DNA of 35,590 nt from CAZPAH01 sp964584495 (GTDB taxonomy: Bacteria; Krumholzibacteriota; Krumholzibacteriia; Krumholzibacteriales; Krumholzibacteriaceae). The DNA is taken from NCBI GenBank assembly GCA_964584495.1, contig CAZPAH010000014.1:1-35590 (forward strand). Reading direction: 5' to 3'. The notes under the pieces are model-generated. The model did no database searches. It was not told the origin of the DNA and was given only the letters and a program-made list of their open reading frames with translations. A program made the position numbers and the translations under genes. The stretch's first letter is position 1; each line of letters starts with the position of its first letter. This document shows positions 24,968 through 31,952 of the stretch, in pieces.

Positions 24968-25644
24968 ATGAAACGGCACCACTGATAAACCTCGTCAATC
25001 TGGATTTTCGATACGAGGGAGGCATGGATGTGTTGAAAGGCGCTTCCATGAGCCTCGAGCGCCGAGAGCGTGTCGGCCTGATAGGTCCCATAGGTTCGGG
25101 AAAGACGACTCTGCTCCACCTCATCGTAGGTCTCCTGAATCCGTGCGGCGGAAGGGTGGAGCTCTTCGGCAGCGAAAGAAGATCGGAGAAGGATTTCCGG
25201 GAGGTAAGAGAGCGTGCGGGACTTCTCTTCCAAGATCCTGAAGATCAGCTGTTTTGCCCGACGGTCCTTGAAGATACGGCCTTCGGGCCGCTCAATCAGG
25301 GGAGGACGAGGGAGGAGACCCTGGTTATTGTCGAGGAGACATTGCGGGAGCTGGGGATCGAGGGCTTCGGGGAACGGATCACGCATCACCTGTCGGGGGG
25401 TGAGAAACGCCTTGTCTCCCTCGCCACGATCCTGGCAATGAGGCCGGATATCCTTCTTCTCGACGAGCCGGTGTCGGGGCTCGATCCTCAGGCCGCCGAC
25501 AGGATAAGATCGCTTCTTCTCGATCTGCCCCAGGCTATGATCATCGTTTCGCATGACAGGGAATTTCTCAAGCTGGTGACGACGAGGTGTGTAAGGATCG
25601 CCGGGGGAGTGATAGAGCCTCTTCTCGAAGAAAATTTTGGTTGA
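24961..25644 (+). CDS. nikO: Nickel ECF transporter ATPase, NikO/CbiO family
   Basis: A 227-residue ABC ATPase. The domain order is complete: Walker A GPIGSGKTT (about 42-50), Q-loop LLFQDPEDQLF, signature HLSGGEKR, Walker B ILLLDEPVSGLDP, and the switch His in IVSHDREF. The PEDQ-type Q-loop is common in ECF ATPases (CbiO/EcfA). The start ATG at 24961 overlaps nikQ and has GGAG upstream; a longer in-frame reading would only duplicate nikQ sequence. It energises nickel import through NikQ. The promoter of the following tRNA-Arg begins inside its stop codon. Confidence 0.94.
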   Translation: MVNETAPLINLVNLDFRYEGGMDVLKGASMSLERRERVGLIGPIGSGKTTLLHLIVGLLNPCGGRVELFGSERRSEKDFREVRERAGLLFQDPEDQLFCPTVLEDTAFGPLNQGRTREETLVIVEETLRELGIEGFGERITHHLSGGEKRLVSLATILAMRPDILLLDEPVSGLDPQAADRIRSLLLDLPQAMIIVSHDREFLKLVTTRCVRIAGGVIEPLLEENFG

Positions 25645-25669
25645 CCTGAAAGGGCTTACAAGATATATA
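25641..25669 (+). promoter_or_regulatory. Sigma-70 promoter for tRNA-Arg
   Basis: TTGACC at 25641-25646 overlaps the nikO stop codon; TATATA at 25664-25669 follows after 17 bases. A transcript starting near 25676 would have about 35 bases before the tRNA, including a small hairpin (CGGCG/CGCCG at 25682-25697). Confidence 0.62.
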
Positions 25670-25711
25670 GAGAAATGCGATCGGCGGTTTTGCGCCGTAG
25701 GCTCTTGAGAT

Positions 25712-25785
25712 GCGCCCATAGCTCAACTGGATAGAGCGTCTGGCTACGGACCAGAAGATTGGGGGTTCGAGTCCTCCTGGGCGTA
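25712..25785 (+). tRNA. tRNA-Arg (anticodon ACG)
   Basis: Class I tRNA. The anticodon stem TCTGG/CCAGA holds loop CTACGGA, giving anticodon ACG at 25746-25748 (normally converted to ICG, read by CGN codons). D arm GCTCAACTGGATAGAGC and T arm GGGGGTTCGAGTCCTCC are standard. The acceptor GCGCCCA pairs with TGGGCGT, so the first pair is G-T. The discriminator is A and CCA is not encoded, unlike the two serine tRNAs. Confidence 0.95.
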
Positions 25786-25805
25786 TTTTTTCTTCCAACA
25801 ATGAG

Positions 25806-25830
25806 GCGGCCGTCCGGCGCTTTTCTTTTT
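25806..25830 (+). terminator. Intrinsic terminator after tRNA-Arg
   Basis: A short GC-rich stem, GC(G)GCC with GGCGC around loop GTCC (one bulged G), is followed directly by TTTTCTTTTT. The tRNA itself is also followed by a T-run (25786-25791). The rest of 25831-25975 is AT-rich, with no gene seen. Confidence 0.62.
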
Positions 25831-25975
25831 AGCCGATAGTTTCATGCCCCATTATTATTACAGATAAATTTCGCCCATCTGGCCTTTGGATGAGTTTTTC
25901 TGGATTTGAATAAGGTTTAATCGTCCCGAAAACGCAATAATTAAAGATTAATTTATAAGAGATAACAAAAACAGC

Positions 25976-26004
25976 TTGACCCTTCGCACTCTTGGCGGTA
26001 GAGT
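25976..26004 (+). promoter_or_regulatory. Sigma-70 promoter for the 2-oxoacid oxidoreductase operon
   Basis: TTGACC at 25976-25981 and TAGAGT at 25999-26004 are 17 bases apart. The transcript would start near 26011, giving a leader of almost 100 bases before ATG 26108. No riboswitch-like fold is obvious in that leader. Confidence 0.58.
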
Positions 26005-26107
26005 AATGAAGGGCCGTTTCCGTCAAGCGGGGGCCCCTGTTATCGTTAATAATACGTCAGTTCAACCAACATCAAGAATCGATAAACCCGCGAGGAAGGG
26101 ACAGGGA

Positions 26108-26662
26108 ATGATAGAAATTAGAACCCACGGACGCGGTGGTCAGGGGTCTGTCATCGCTTCCGAGATCCTGGCGGACGCCTTCTTTCATGAAGGCAAATAT
26201 GTCCAGGCTTTTCCCGCTTTCGGAGTAGAGCGCCGCGGAGCTCCCGTGATGGCCTTTACGCGCGTCTCTGATAAAGAGGTCAGGGAAAGATGCCAGATCT
26301 ATGAGCCAGATCACCTTATCGTCCTCGATCCGGTGCTGATAAATACTGTGAACATCACCGAAGGGCTGAAGGAGGGCGGGTGGATAATCATCAATACGAA
26401 CAGGCCGATTGAAGACAAAAAGCTGATAGAGAAGTTTCATATTGCCTCAGTAGACGCCAACGGTATCGCACTTTCGCACGGCCTGGGCTCCAGAGCGGCT
26501 CCTATAGTCAATACGGCGATTATAGGCGCTTTCGCCGGGGCCACTAAACTGGTCGGTCTCGAAGCGGTCAAGAAAGCGATCTACGGATTCGTTCCATTGA
26601 AAAAAGACGAGAACATGCAGGCCGCGGAGGATGCCTACAATACTGTTGAGATAGTGTCCTGA
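26108..26662 (+). CDS. porG: 2-oxoacid:ferredoxin oxidoreductase, gamma subunit
   Basis: A 184-residue gamma subunit, with the start RTHGRGGQGSVIASEIL that contacts CoA/TPP in this enzyme family and the FPAFGVERRGAPVMAFTRV segment. It works with the alpha and beta subunits encoded downstream. ATG at 26108 is supported by GAGGAAGGG about 10 bases upstream; longer readings back to 25976 overlap the promoter. It opens a four-gene operon in the order gamma, fused delta, alpha, beta. The whole complex oxidises a 2-oxoacid such as pyruvate to acyl-CoA and CO2 with ferredoxin, or runs in reverse. Pyruvate is the most likely substrate, judged from the beta subunit. Confidence 0.92.
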   Translation: MIEIRTHGRGGQGSVIASEILADAFFHEGKYVQAFPAFGVERRGAPVMAFTRVSDKEVRERCQIYEPDHLIVLDPVLINTVNITEGLKEGGWIIINTNRPIEDKKLIEKFHIASVDANGIALSHGLGSRAAPIVNTAIIGAFAGATKLVGLEAVKKAIYGFVPLKKDENMQAAEDAYNTVEIVS

Positions 26663-26740
26663 GAGAATCCGGTTTGCGACGAATACGGTAACCGGCCGGC
26701 CGGTCCGGCGGCGGAGCGGGATCAGGAGTCTGGAGGGTAA

Positions 26741-28420
26741 ATGATCGAAAAGGTTGAGTTCAAGAGCTACAAGGAGATGCCGATAAGGCCTATGACGGTG
26801 AGCAGCATGTTGTGGAACCTCACCGGCTCCTGGCGGAATGTCAGGCCTTATTACGATTTCAAGACATCGCCTTGTATTCTCGGATGTCCCACCAACGAGA
26901 ATATCCAGCGCTACATCTACCTGGTGACGGAGCAAAAATACGAAGAGGCGTGGGGCACTATTATCGAGAAAAACCCGATGCCCGCCGTTACGGGACGCGT
27001 TTGTTTCCACCCATGCATGGCGAACTGCACGCGAAGAGATTACGACGAGCCGGTGAACATCAACGCGATCGAACGTTCGCTCGGTGACATGGGGCTTGAA
27101 AACCCGGGCTGGATGAAAAAAGTAAAGGCTTCCAAGAAGGAGAAGATCGCGGTTGTCGGCAGCGGCCCGGCGGGACTTTCATGCGCATTCTACCTGATGA
27201 GGCAGGGCTACCCGGTGACGCTCTACGAGAAGGACAAGGCGCTCGGAGGGGTTCTGCGCTGGGGCATTCCCGAGTTCAGGCTTCCCAACGACGTTCTGGA
27301 CAGGGTGATAGGGACCATTCTCGATTCGGGCCCGGTCACCGTGAAAACAGGGGTCAAGGTCGGGATAGATGTGTCGATGGAGCAGCTCGAGAAGGATTTC
27401 GATGCCGTTTTCCTTGGAATGGGCCTTTCCAGAAGCAGGCTTTTGGGTGTCGATGGAGAGGAAGGTGCGGGGGTGGAGCCTGGGCTCGAGTTCCTGAGAA
27501 CGGTGAACGGGGGCGGCAAAGTCGATCCTGGCGTGAAGGTGGTGGTTATCGGCGGCGGTAATACTGCGATGGATGTAGCCCGATGCGCCCTCAGGGCCGG
27601 GAGCGATGTCACCGTTGTGTACCGGAGAACGATCAACGAGATGCCGGCGATAGAAGAGGAGATCGAGGATGCCGAAAAGGAAGGTGTCAAGTTCCATTTC
27701 CTGGCTACGCCGATCGAGATGATCAGAAAGAGCGGGAAACTGGTGAAGGTCGTTTTCCAGAAGATGAAGCTTGGCGAACCGGACGATTCGGGAAGACGCA
27801 GGCCGGTTCCGGTGGAAGGGGAGGTATTCGATCTGGAGGTCGACAGGCTGTTCACGGCGATAGGAGAAAAGGCCGACCTCGATGGTATCGAGGAGAACCT
27901 GGAAACCGAGTGGAACCTGATCAAGACGACCGGTGATTTCGGAGAGACCGGCCGCGGGAGAATTTTCGCCGGGGGAGATGTCGTCACCGGCGCGGCCAGC
28001 GTCGTTGAAGCGATTGCCGCCGGGCGCAAGTCGGCCGAGAAGATCGGACGGTTACTGTCCGGGCAGGAAGATCCCGAGATCGAGGAACCGGTCACAATAG
28101 GCATAGATAACATTAACACCGTCTATTTCAAGAAAGTGAAGCAGACCCGGGTGCCGAGACTCGGTGTGGAAGAGGCGAAGGGATCGTTCAAGGAGATAAG
28201 AACGGGTTACACGCGGGAAATGCTTAGCGGCGAATCCGAGCGATGTTTCTCGTGCGGCGTGTGCAATTACTGCGATAACTGCTGGGTCTTCTGCCCGGAT
28301 GTCGCGATTCATCGCCGGGAGGAAGAATACGAATTCGATTACGATTACTGCAAGGGCTGCCTGGTTTGCGTTCAGGAATGCCCGCGTAATGCTATTTCGA
28401 CCCGGGAGGAGGGAAAATGA
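26741..28420 (+). CDS. GltD-like NAD(P)H/FAD oxidoreductase fused to a 2x[4Fe-4S] ferredoxin domain (fused delta subunit)
   Basis: A 559-residue fusion. N-terminal Fe-S region with Cys45, Cys49, Cys88, Cys92 and Cys96, as in glutamate-synthase small subunits. FAD Rossmann fold at about 136-165 (VVGSGPAGLSCAFYL); NAD(P) fold near 267-282 (VVVIGGGNTAMDVAR); GGDVVTGAASVVEAIAAG closing the FAD site. The last 58 residues form a ferredoxin with two Cys clusters, CFSCGVCNYCDNC...CP (from about 502) and CKGCLVC...CP (from about 536). It probably passes electrons between the oxidoreductase core, ferredoxin and NAD(P)H. It sits where a stand-alone PorD would be. GGAGG at 26731 supports the start; the stop overlaps the alpha-subunit ATG. 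Confidence 0.9.
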   Translation: MIEKVEFKSYKEMPIRPMTVSSMLWNLTGSWRNVRPYYDFKTSPCILGCPTNENIQRYIYLVTEQKYEEAWGTIIEKNPMPAVTGRVCFHPCMANCTRRDYDEPVNINAIERSLGDMGLENPGWMKKVKASKKEKIAVVGSGPAGLSCAFYLMRQGYPVTLYEKDKALGGVLRWGIPEFRLPNDVLDRVIGTILDSGPVTVKTGVKVGIDVSMEQLEKDFDAVFLGMGLSRSRLLGVDGEEGAGVEPGLEFLRTVNGGGKVDPGVKVVVIGGGNTAMDVARCALRAGSDVTVVYRRTINEMPAIEEEIEDAEKEGVKFHFLATPIEMIRKSGKLVKVVFQKMKLGEPDDSGRRRPVPVEGEVFDLEVDRLFTAIGEKADLDGIEENLETEWNLIKTTGDFGETGRGRIFAGGDVVTGAASVVEAIAAGRKSAEKIGRLLSGQEDPEIEEPVTIGIDNINTVYFKKVKQTRVPRLGVEEAKGSFKEIRTGYTREMLSGESERCFSCGVCNYCDNCWVFCPDVAIHRREEEYEFDYDYCKGCLVCVQECPRNAISTREEGK

Positions 28421-29568
28421 AAAAGGTCATCATGGGAAACCACGCCGTAAGCTACGGCGTAAGGGCCTCGGAGGCCAAGGTGATTTCCGCCTACCCGATT
28501 ACCCCCCAAACCCATGTCGTTGAGCTTCTCTCCGAGATGTGCGCGAACGGCGAGATCGACGCAAAATTCATCAAGGTGGAATCCGAGCACAGCGCGATGG
28601 CCGCCTGCGTGGGCGCTTCCGCGGCGGGATCGAGGACATTTACGGCGACTTCCTCGCAGGGGCTTCTCTTGATGCACGAGATGCTGCATTGGGCCGTGGG
28701 GGCGAGACTTCCGATAGTGCTGGCCAATATCAACAGGGCCGTCGGACCTCCCTGGTCGATCTGGACCGATCAGAACGATTCCCTCTCGCAGAGGGATGTC
28801 GGCTGGCTTCAGATATACTGTGAGAGCAACCAGGAGACGCAGGACACCATTCCTCAGGCGTTCAAGATAGCGGAAAAGCTCCAGATGCCCGTTATGATAG
28901 TGATGGATGCCTTCTTCCTCTCTCATACGTACGAAATCGTCGATATCCTCGAGAAGGAGAAGGTGCGGGAATTCCTTCCACCGTACAAGCCGGATATCAA
29001 GATAGATACGAAGGACCCCCATTCATTCGGGAACCTGGCCGGCCCCGATATGTACATGGAGCTGCGCTACATGATTCAGGAAGCGATGGAGGAGGCCGTC
29101 GAAGTCGTAAAGAAAACCGATGAAGAATTCGGGAAATTGTTCGGCAGGAGTTACGGCCTCGTTCAACCCTACCGATGTGAGGATGCAGAAACGATTCTCG
29201 TCACATCGGGAACCGTTGCCTCGACGACCAGGGCCGTCATAGATCTGATGAGGGATGAGGGCATAAAGATAGGAGCCCTGAAGATAAGAATGTTCAGGCC
29301 GTTCCCGTTCGAGGAGGTTTTCGATATTCTCTCCAAGGCGAAGAAGGTCGCCGTGATCGACAGGAACATCTCGTTCGGAGGACACGGCATATTCTTCCAG
29401 GAGATAAAGAGTGCCCTGTACGGGCGGACGGATATTCCGATAATAGGATATATAGCGGGTCTAGGCGGCAGGGACATCACTCCCGGCGTGGTCCGCGAGA
29501 TCGCCGACAAGGCGATCGGAGACAAGAAACCGGAAAGATATATAAACTGGATTGGGGTGAAGAAATGA
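28417..29568 (+). CDS. porA: 2-oxoacid:ferredoxin oxidoreductase, alpha subunit
   Basis: A 383-residue alpha subunit with the conserved substrate/cofactor segments AYPITPQTHVVELLSEM, KVESEHSAMAACVGASAAG and TATSSQGLLLMHEML; the C-terminal VAVIDRNISFGGHG completes the family. The YPITPQT motif lines the 2-oxoacid pocket. Length is standard for a four-subunit enzyme. ATGA overlap with the fused delta gene and with the beta gene (29565) shows tight coupling. Pyruvate is likely but 2-oxoisovalerate or 2-oxoglutarate cannot be ruled out on this subunit alone. Confidence 0.94.
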   Translation: MKKVIMGNHAVSYGVRASEAKVISAYPITPQTHVVELLSEMCANGEIDAKFIKVESEHSAMAACVGASAAGSRTFTATSSQGLLLMHEMLHWAVGARLPIVLANINRAVGPPWSIWTDQNDSLSQRDVGWLQIYCESNQETQDTIPQAFKIAEKLQMPVMIVMDAFFLSHTYEIVDILEKEKVREFLPPYKPDIKIDTKDPHSFGNLAGPDMYMELRYMIQEAMEEAVEVVKKTDEEFGKLFGRSYGLVQPYRCEDAETILVTSGTVASTTRAVIDLMRDEGIKIGALKIRMFRPFPFEEVFDILSKAKKVAVIDRNISFGGHGIFFQEIKSALYGRTDIPIIGYIAGLGGRDITPGVVREIADKAIGDKKPERYINWIGVKK

Positions 29569-30473
29569 AACCGGCAACGATGCCAATTGAAGAGCTGATG
29601 GGATCCGGGCATCTGGCCTGCCAGGGGTGCGGCGCCACACAGGCGATGCGTTTCGCGCTCAAAGCCCTCGGTCCCAAGACCGCGCTGACGATACCGGCCT
29701 GCTGCTGGGCCGTAATCGACGGCTCTTTTCCGCACTCCTGCATAGATCTGCCGATCTTCCACACGGCCTTCGAGACTGCCGCGGTCGTCGCCTCCGGTCT
29801 CAAGGCGGGACTGGAGATGCGGGGGGACAATGAAACAACGGTTCTCGCATGGGCCGGCGACGGAGGAACGTTCGACATCGGTCTCCAGGCGCTTTCGGGA
29901 GCGGCCGAAAGGAACGAGGATATAATCTATGTATGCTACGACAACGAAGCCTACATGAACACCGGAATACAGAGGAGCTCCTCGACTCCGCTCGGCGCCT
30001 GGACGACGACAACGCCGGTCGCGAATTACAAGAAGAGACCCAAGAAGAATATGATCGATATCATGGCTGCCCATTCGATCCCTTACATAGCCACCGCTTC
30101 GACGGCATATCCTCATGATTTCATGAACAAGATAAAGAAGGCCAAGGAAATCAGGGGAACGAAGTACATTCAGATACTGGCTCCCTGCCCTACAGGCTGG
30201 AAGCTGCCGCCGGAGCTCTCCGTCGAGATGGCCCGCAGGGCGGTGACATCGAAGATCTATCCCCTGCTCGAGGTCACCGAGAACGGTCAGAAGCTCGAGG
30301 TTTGGAAAGATTTCGAGCCGACCCCCCTTATCGATTATCTCAAACCTCAGGGAAGATTCAGGCATCTTTCCGAAGAGGAGTTGAAGATGATCGAGAAAGA
30401 GGTGGAGGCGCAGTGGCGGAGGCTTCTGGCCAAGGAGAAGATGCTCGCTTCGATCCCAGGCTTCGAAGATTAG
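29565..30473 (+). CDS. porB: 2-oxoacid:ferredoxin oxidoreductase, beta subunit (TPP-binding)
   Basis: A 302-residue beta subunit. The TPP/Mg2+ motif GDGGTFDIGLQALSGAAERN runs to YDNEAYMNTGIQRSSSTP, close to pyruvate:ferredoxin oxidoreductase beta subunits. The proximal Fe-S ligands begin at CQGCGA near residue 19, with further Cys at ACCWAVIDG and a late APCPTGW. All expected elements are present. It ends the operon; a long hairpin begins 21 bases after the stop. The YMNTGIQ.S stretch supports pyruvate as substrate. Confidence 0.94.
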   Translation: MKPATMPIEELMGSGHLACQGCGATQAMRFALKALGPKTALTIPACCWAVIDGSFPHSCIDLPIFHTAFETAAVVASGLKAGLEMRGDNETTVLAWAGDGGTFDIGLQALSGAAERNEDIIYVCYDNEAYMNTGIQRSSSTPLGAWTTTTPVANYKKRPKKNMIDIMAAHSIPYIATASTAYPHDFMNKIKKAKEIRGTKYIQILAPCPTGWKLPPELSVEMARRAVTSKIYPLLEVTENGQKLEVWKDFEPTPLIDYLKPQGRFRHLSEEELKMIEKEVEAQWRRLLAKEKMLASIPGFED

Positions 30474-30494
30474 TTGACCGGGATATAGATGAAA

Positions 30495-30554
30495 CGTGAG
30501 GCGGGCGCCAAGACGAAATCGGTGCGAACGGTTTCTTTTAGCGCCCGCCTCGCG
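30495..30554. repeat. Long bipartite inverted repeat after the oxidoreductase operon
   Basis: CGTGAGGCGGGCGC pairs with GCGCCCGCCTCGCG (14 pairs, one G-T). Inside the 32-base loop, GAAATCG pairs with CGGTTTC (one G-T), giving a second nested stem. No T-run follows, so it is not a standard intrinsic terminator; it could end transcription with help, protect the mRNA 3' end, or act at the DNA level. Confidence 0.75.
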
Positions 30555-30877
30555 TTATGACCGCGCTGAGTTTTAATTCCCAACAAATCCTACCTCAATT
30601 TCGAATCCTTTCCCGTTGTTCCCCAGAAGGGGATGATGGCAATCATAACTACTTTAATTGCAATAGAATATCGCATAATGCACAGTCTATTTTGCAACAA
30701 CGTTTCGCAAATTGACAAATTGACGGGAGATTCCGTAGGGGGAGTATGAAACGTAACCGTCTGATATTAAACCGATTGTAAAAAATTGAATTAATGGTAC
30801 GCAATAAGCGAAGGGTAAAGAATTGTAAAAAATCAATTGTGGATCTTCAGGTGATTGAAGCTGAAAGTGAAGAAAAT
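30555..30877. other. AT-rich spacer before the minor pilin genes
   Basis: I see no gene here. It contains a small CCCC/GGGG hairpin (30621-30632), an exact tandem repeat of AAATTGAC (30709-30724) that includes a TTGACA box at 30712, and an ACGG/CCGT dyad just after it. No good -10 box lies 16-18 bases from either TTGAC. No clear sigma-54 site or c-di-GMP riboswitch was recognised. Confidence 0.5.
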
Positions 30878-31471
30878 ATGAAAAGAGAAGGATTTACACT
30901 GGTAGAGATGATGGTGGCGATATCGATATTCGGTCTTGTGCTGGCCATCGGCACACCTCCGCTGATTCAGTTGCTAAGGCACCATCAGGCGAAAGACGCC
31001 GCCGGAACGGTAATGGGCGTCCTGCGCGAGGCCCGCAGCAGGGCCATACACGAGAAGAACGATTATGTCGTATTTTTCGACATCGCCAATTCCAGGATGA
31101 CGATGCTCGATGATGATGGAGGCGGGGGCGGAAACCCGGCGGAGGCCGGCTTCGTAGCGACGAACCGCGGGAACGGCCGGGCCGACACCGGGGAAAGGAT
31201 CTTAGGCCCGTTCAATCTACCCCAGGGACAGGTCTTCGGTATGATAGCCGGATCGGTCGATTCGGACGGCTCATATATTACTGCTCCCGTGACCTTCTCG
31301 GGGACGCCGCCGATGGTGACCTTTCATCCGAACGGATCGACAAATGAGGAGGGGATCGTGTTCGTAATGCCCGACCTCGAATTCCGTGAGCAGAGAAAAG
31401 GAATGGACCAGATGATGATAGTCAGGCGCTCGACCGGAAGCGTGATTCTCGACAAACCCACCTATAACTAG
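30878..31471 (+). CDS. Minor type IV pilin, GspH/FimT type
   Basis: About 197 residues. The prepilin leader MKREG is followed by the cleavage site and the helix FTLVEMMVAISIFGLVLAIG, with Glu at mature position 5 as in class III signal peptides processed by PilD. The Gly-rich C-terminal half is beta-structured and includes GspH-like segments (LREARSRAIHEKNDYVVFF). Such proteins prime pilus assembly or sit near the tip. ATG at 30878 gives a standard short leader; the longer frame from 30794 would place 28 unrelated residues in front. Ribosome site is weak. It is first of four adjacent minor-pilin genes; pilV starts 21 bases after its stop. Confidence 0.88.
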   Translation: MKREGFTLVEMMVAISIFGLVLAIGTPPLIQLLRHHQAKDAAGTVMGVLREARSRAIHEKNDYVVFFDIANSRMTMLDDDGGGGGNPAEAGFVATNRGNGRADTGERILGPFNLPQGQVFGMIAGSVDSDGSYITAPVTFSGTPPMVTFHPNGSTNEEGIVFVMPDLEFREQRKGMDQMMIVRRSTGSVILDKPTYN

Positions 31472-31491
31472 ACCGAAAAGTGGTGATAGCT

Positions 31492-31929
31492 ATGTTCAGG
31501 AAGATACTATCCGGCGACGAAAAAGGAATGACCCTCGTTGAAGTGCTGGTCGGGATGACCGTCTTCGCGATAGGACTGCTGGGGTTGAGCAGGGTCATGT
31601 TTTCAACAATGCATTCAAACCTCGCTTCCAAGCACACGGTGGTTGCGACGAACCTGGCCCATCAGAGGATGGAGCAGATCATGAGCTCGACCCGATACAA
31701 CTCCATCACCAGCGCGAATTTCGCCGACGAGGATTTCGGATCTCTGATGGGGGGGAATTCGGAGTATTCGAGATTCAGCAGGACCGTCTCTATTGTAGAT
31801 TCGACAAACGCTCTCGGCAACAGCGTGATGAAGGAGATCACCGTAAGGGTCGAATGGCGTGAAGCGAAGACGATGCGAAATGTCGAATTGAAATCGAGCA
31901 TCAGCCGTTTCAAGGATATTAATCTATAA
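31492..31929 (+). CDS. Minor type IV pilin, PilV-like
   Basis: About 145 residues. After the leader FRKILSGDEKG, the mature protein begins MTLVEVLVGMTVFAIGLLGL, the PilV pattern (Gly-Met-Thr-Leu, Glu5, and GLLGL). The next stretch, NLAHQRMEQIMSSTRYNSI, is typical of PilV too. It should join the minor-pilin tip complex. ATG at 31492 is favoured by GTGGTGA five bases upstream; a GTG at 31480 is possible. It lies 21 bases after the GspH/FimT-like gene and 23 before the large PilW-like gene. Confidence 0.88.
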   Translation: MFRKILSGDEKGMTLVEVLVGMTVFAIGLLGLSRVMFSTMHSNLASKHTVVATNLAHQRMEQIMSSTRYNSITSANFADEDFGSLMGGNSEYSRFSRTVSIVDSTNALGNSVMKEITVRVEWREAKTMRNVELKSSISRFKDINL

Positions 31930-31952
31930 CCCTGTCAACTGGAGTGATCGTC

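Noticed and set aside
29169..30365. A 398-residue minus-strand open frame over porA and porB
   Set aside because: It opposes two intact conserved enzymes and has no recognisable motif; taken as a shadow.
30555..30877. A c-di-GMP riboswitch or sigma-54 promoter before the pilin genes
   Set aside because: The conserved GEMM core and the GG-N10-GC promoter pattern were looked for and not found.
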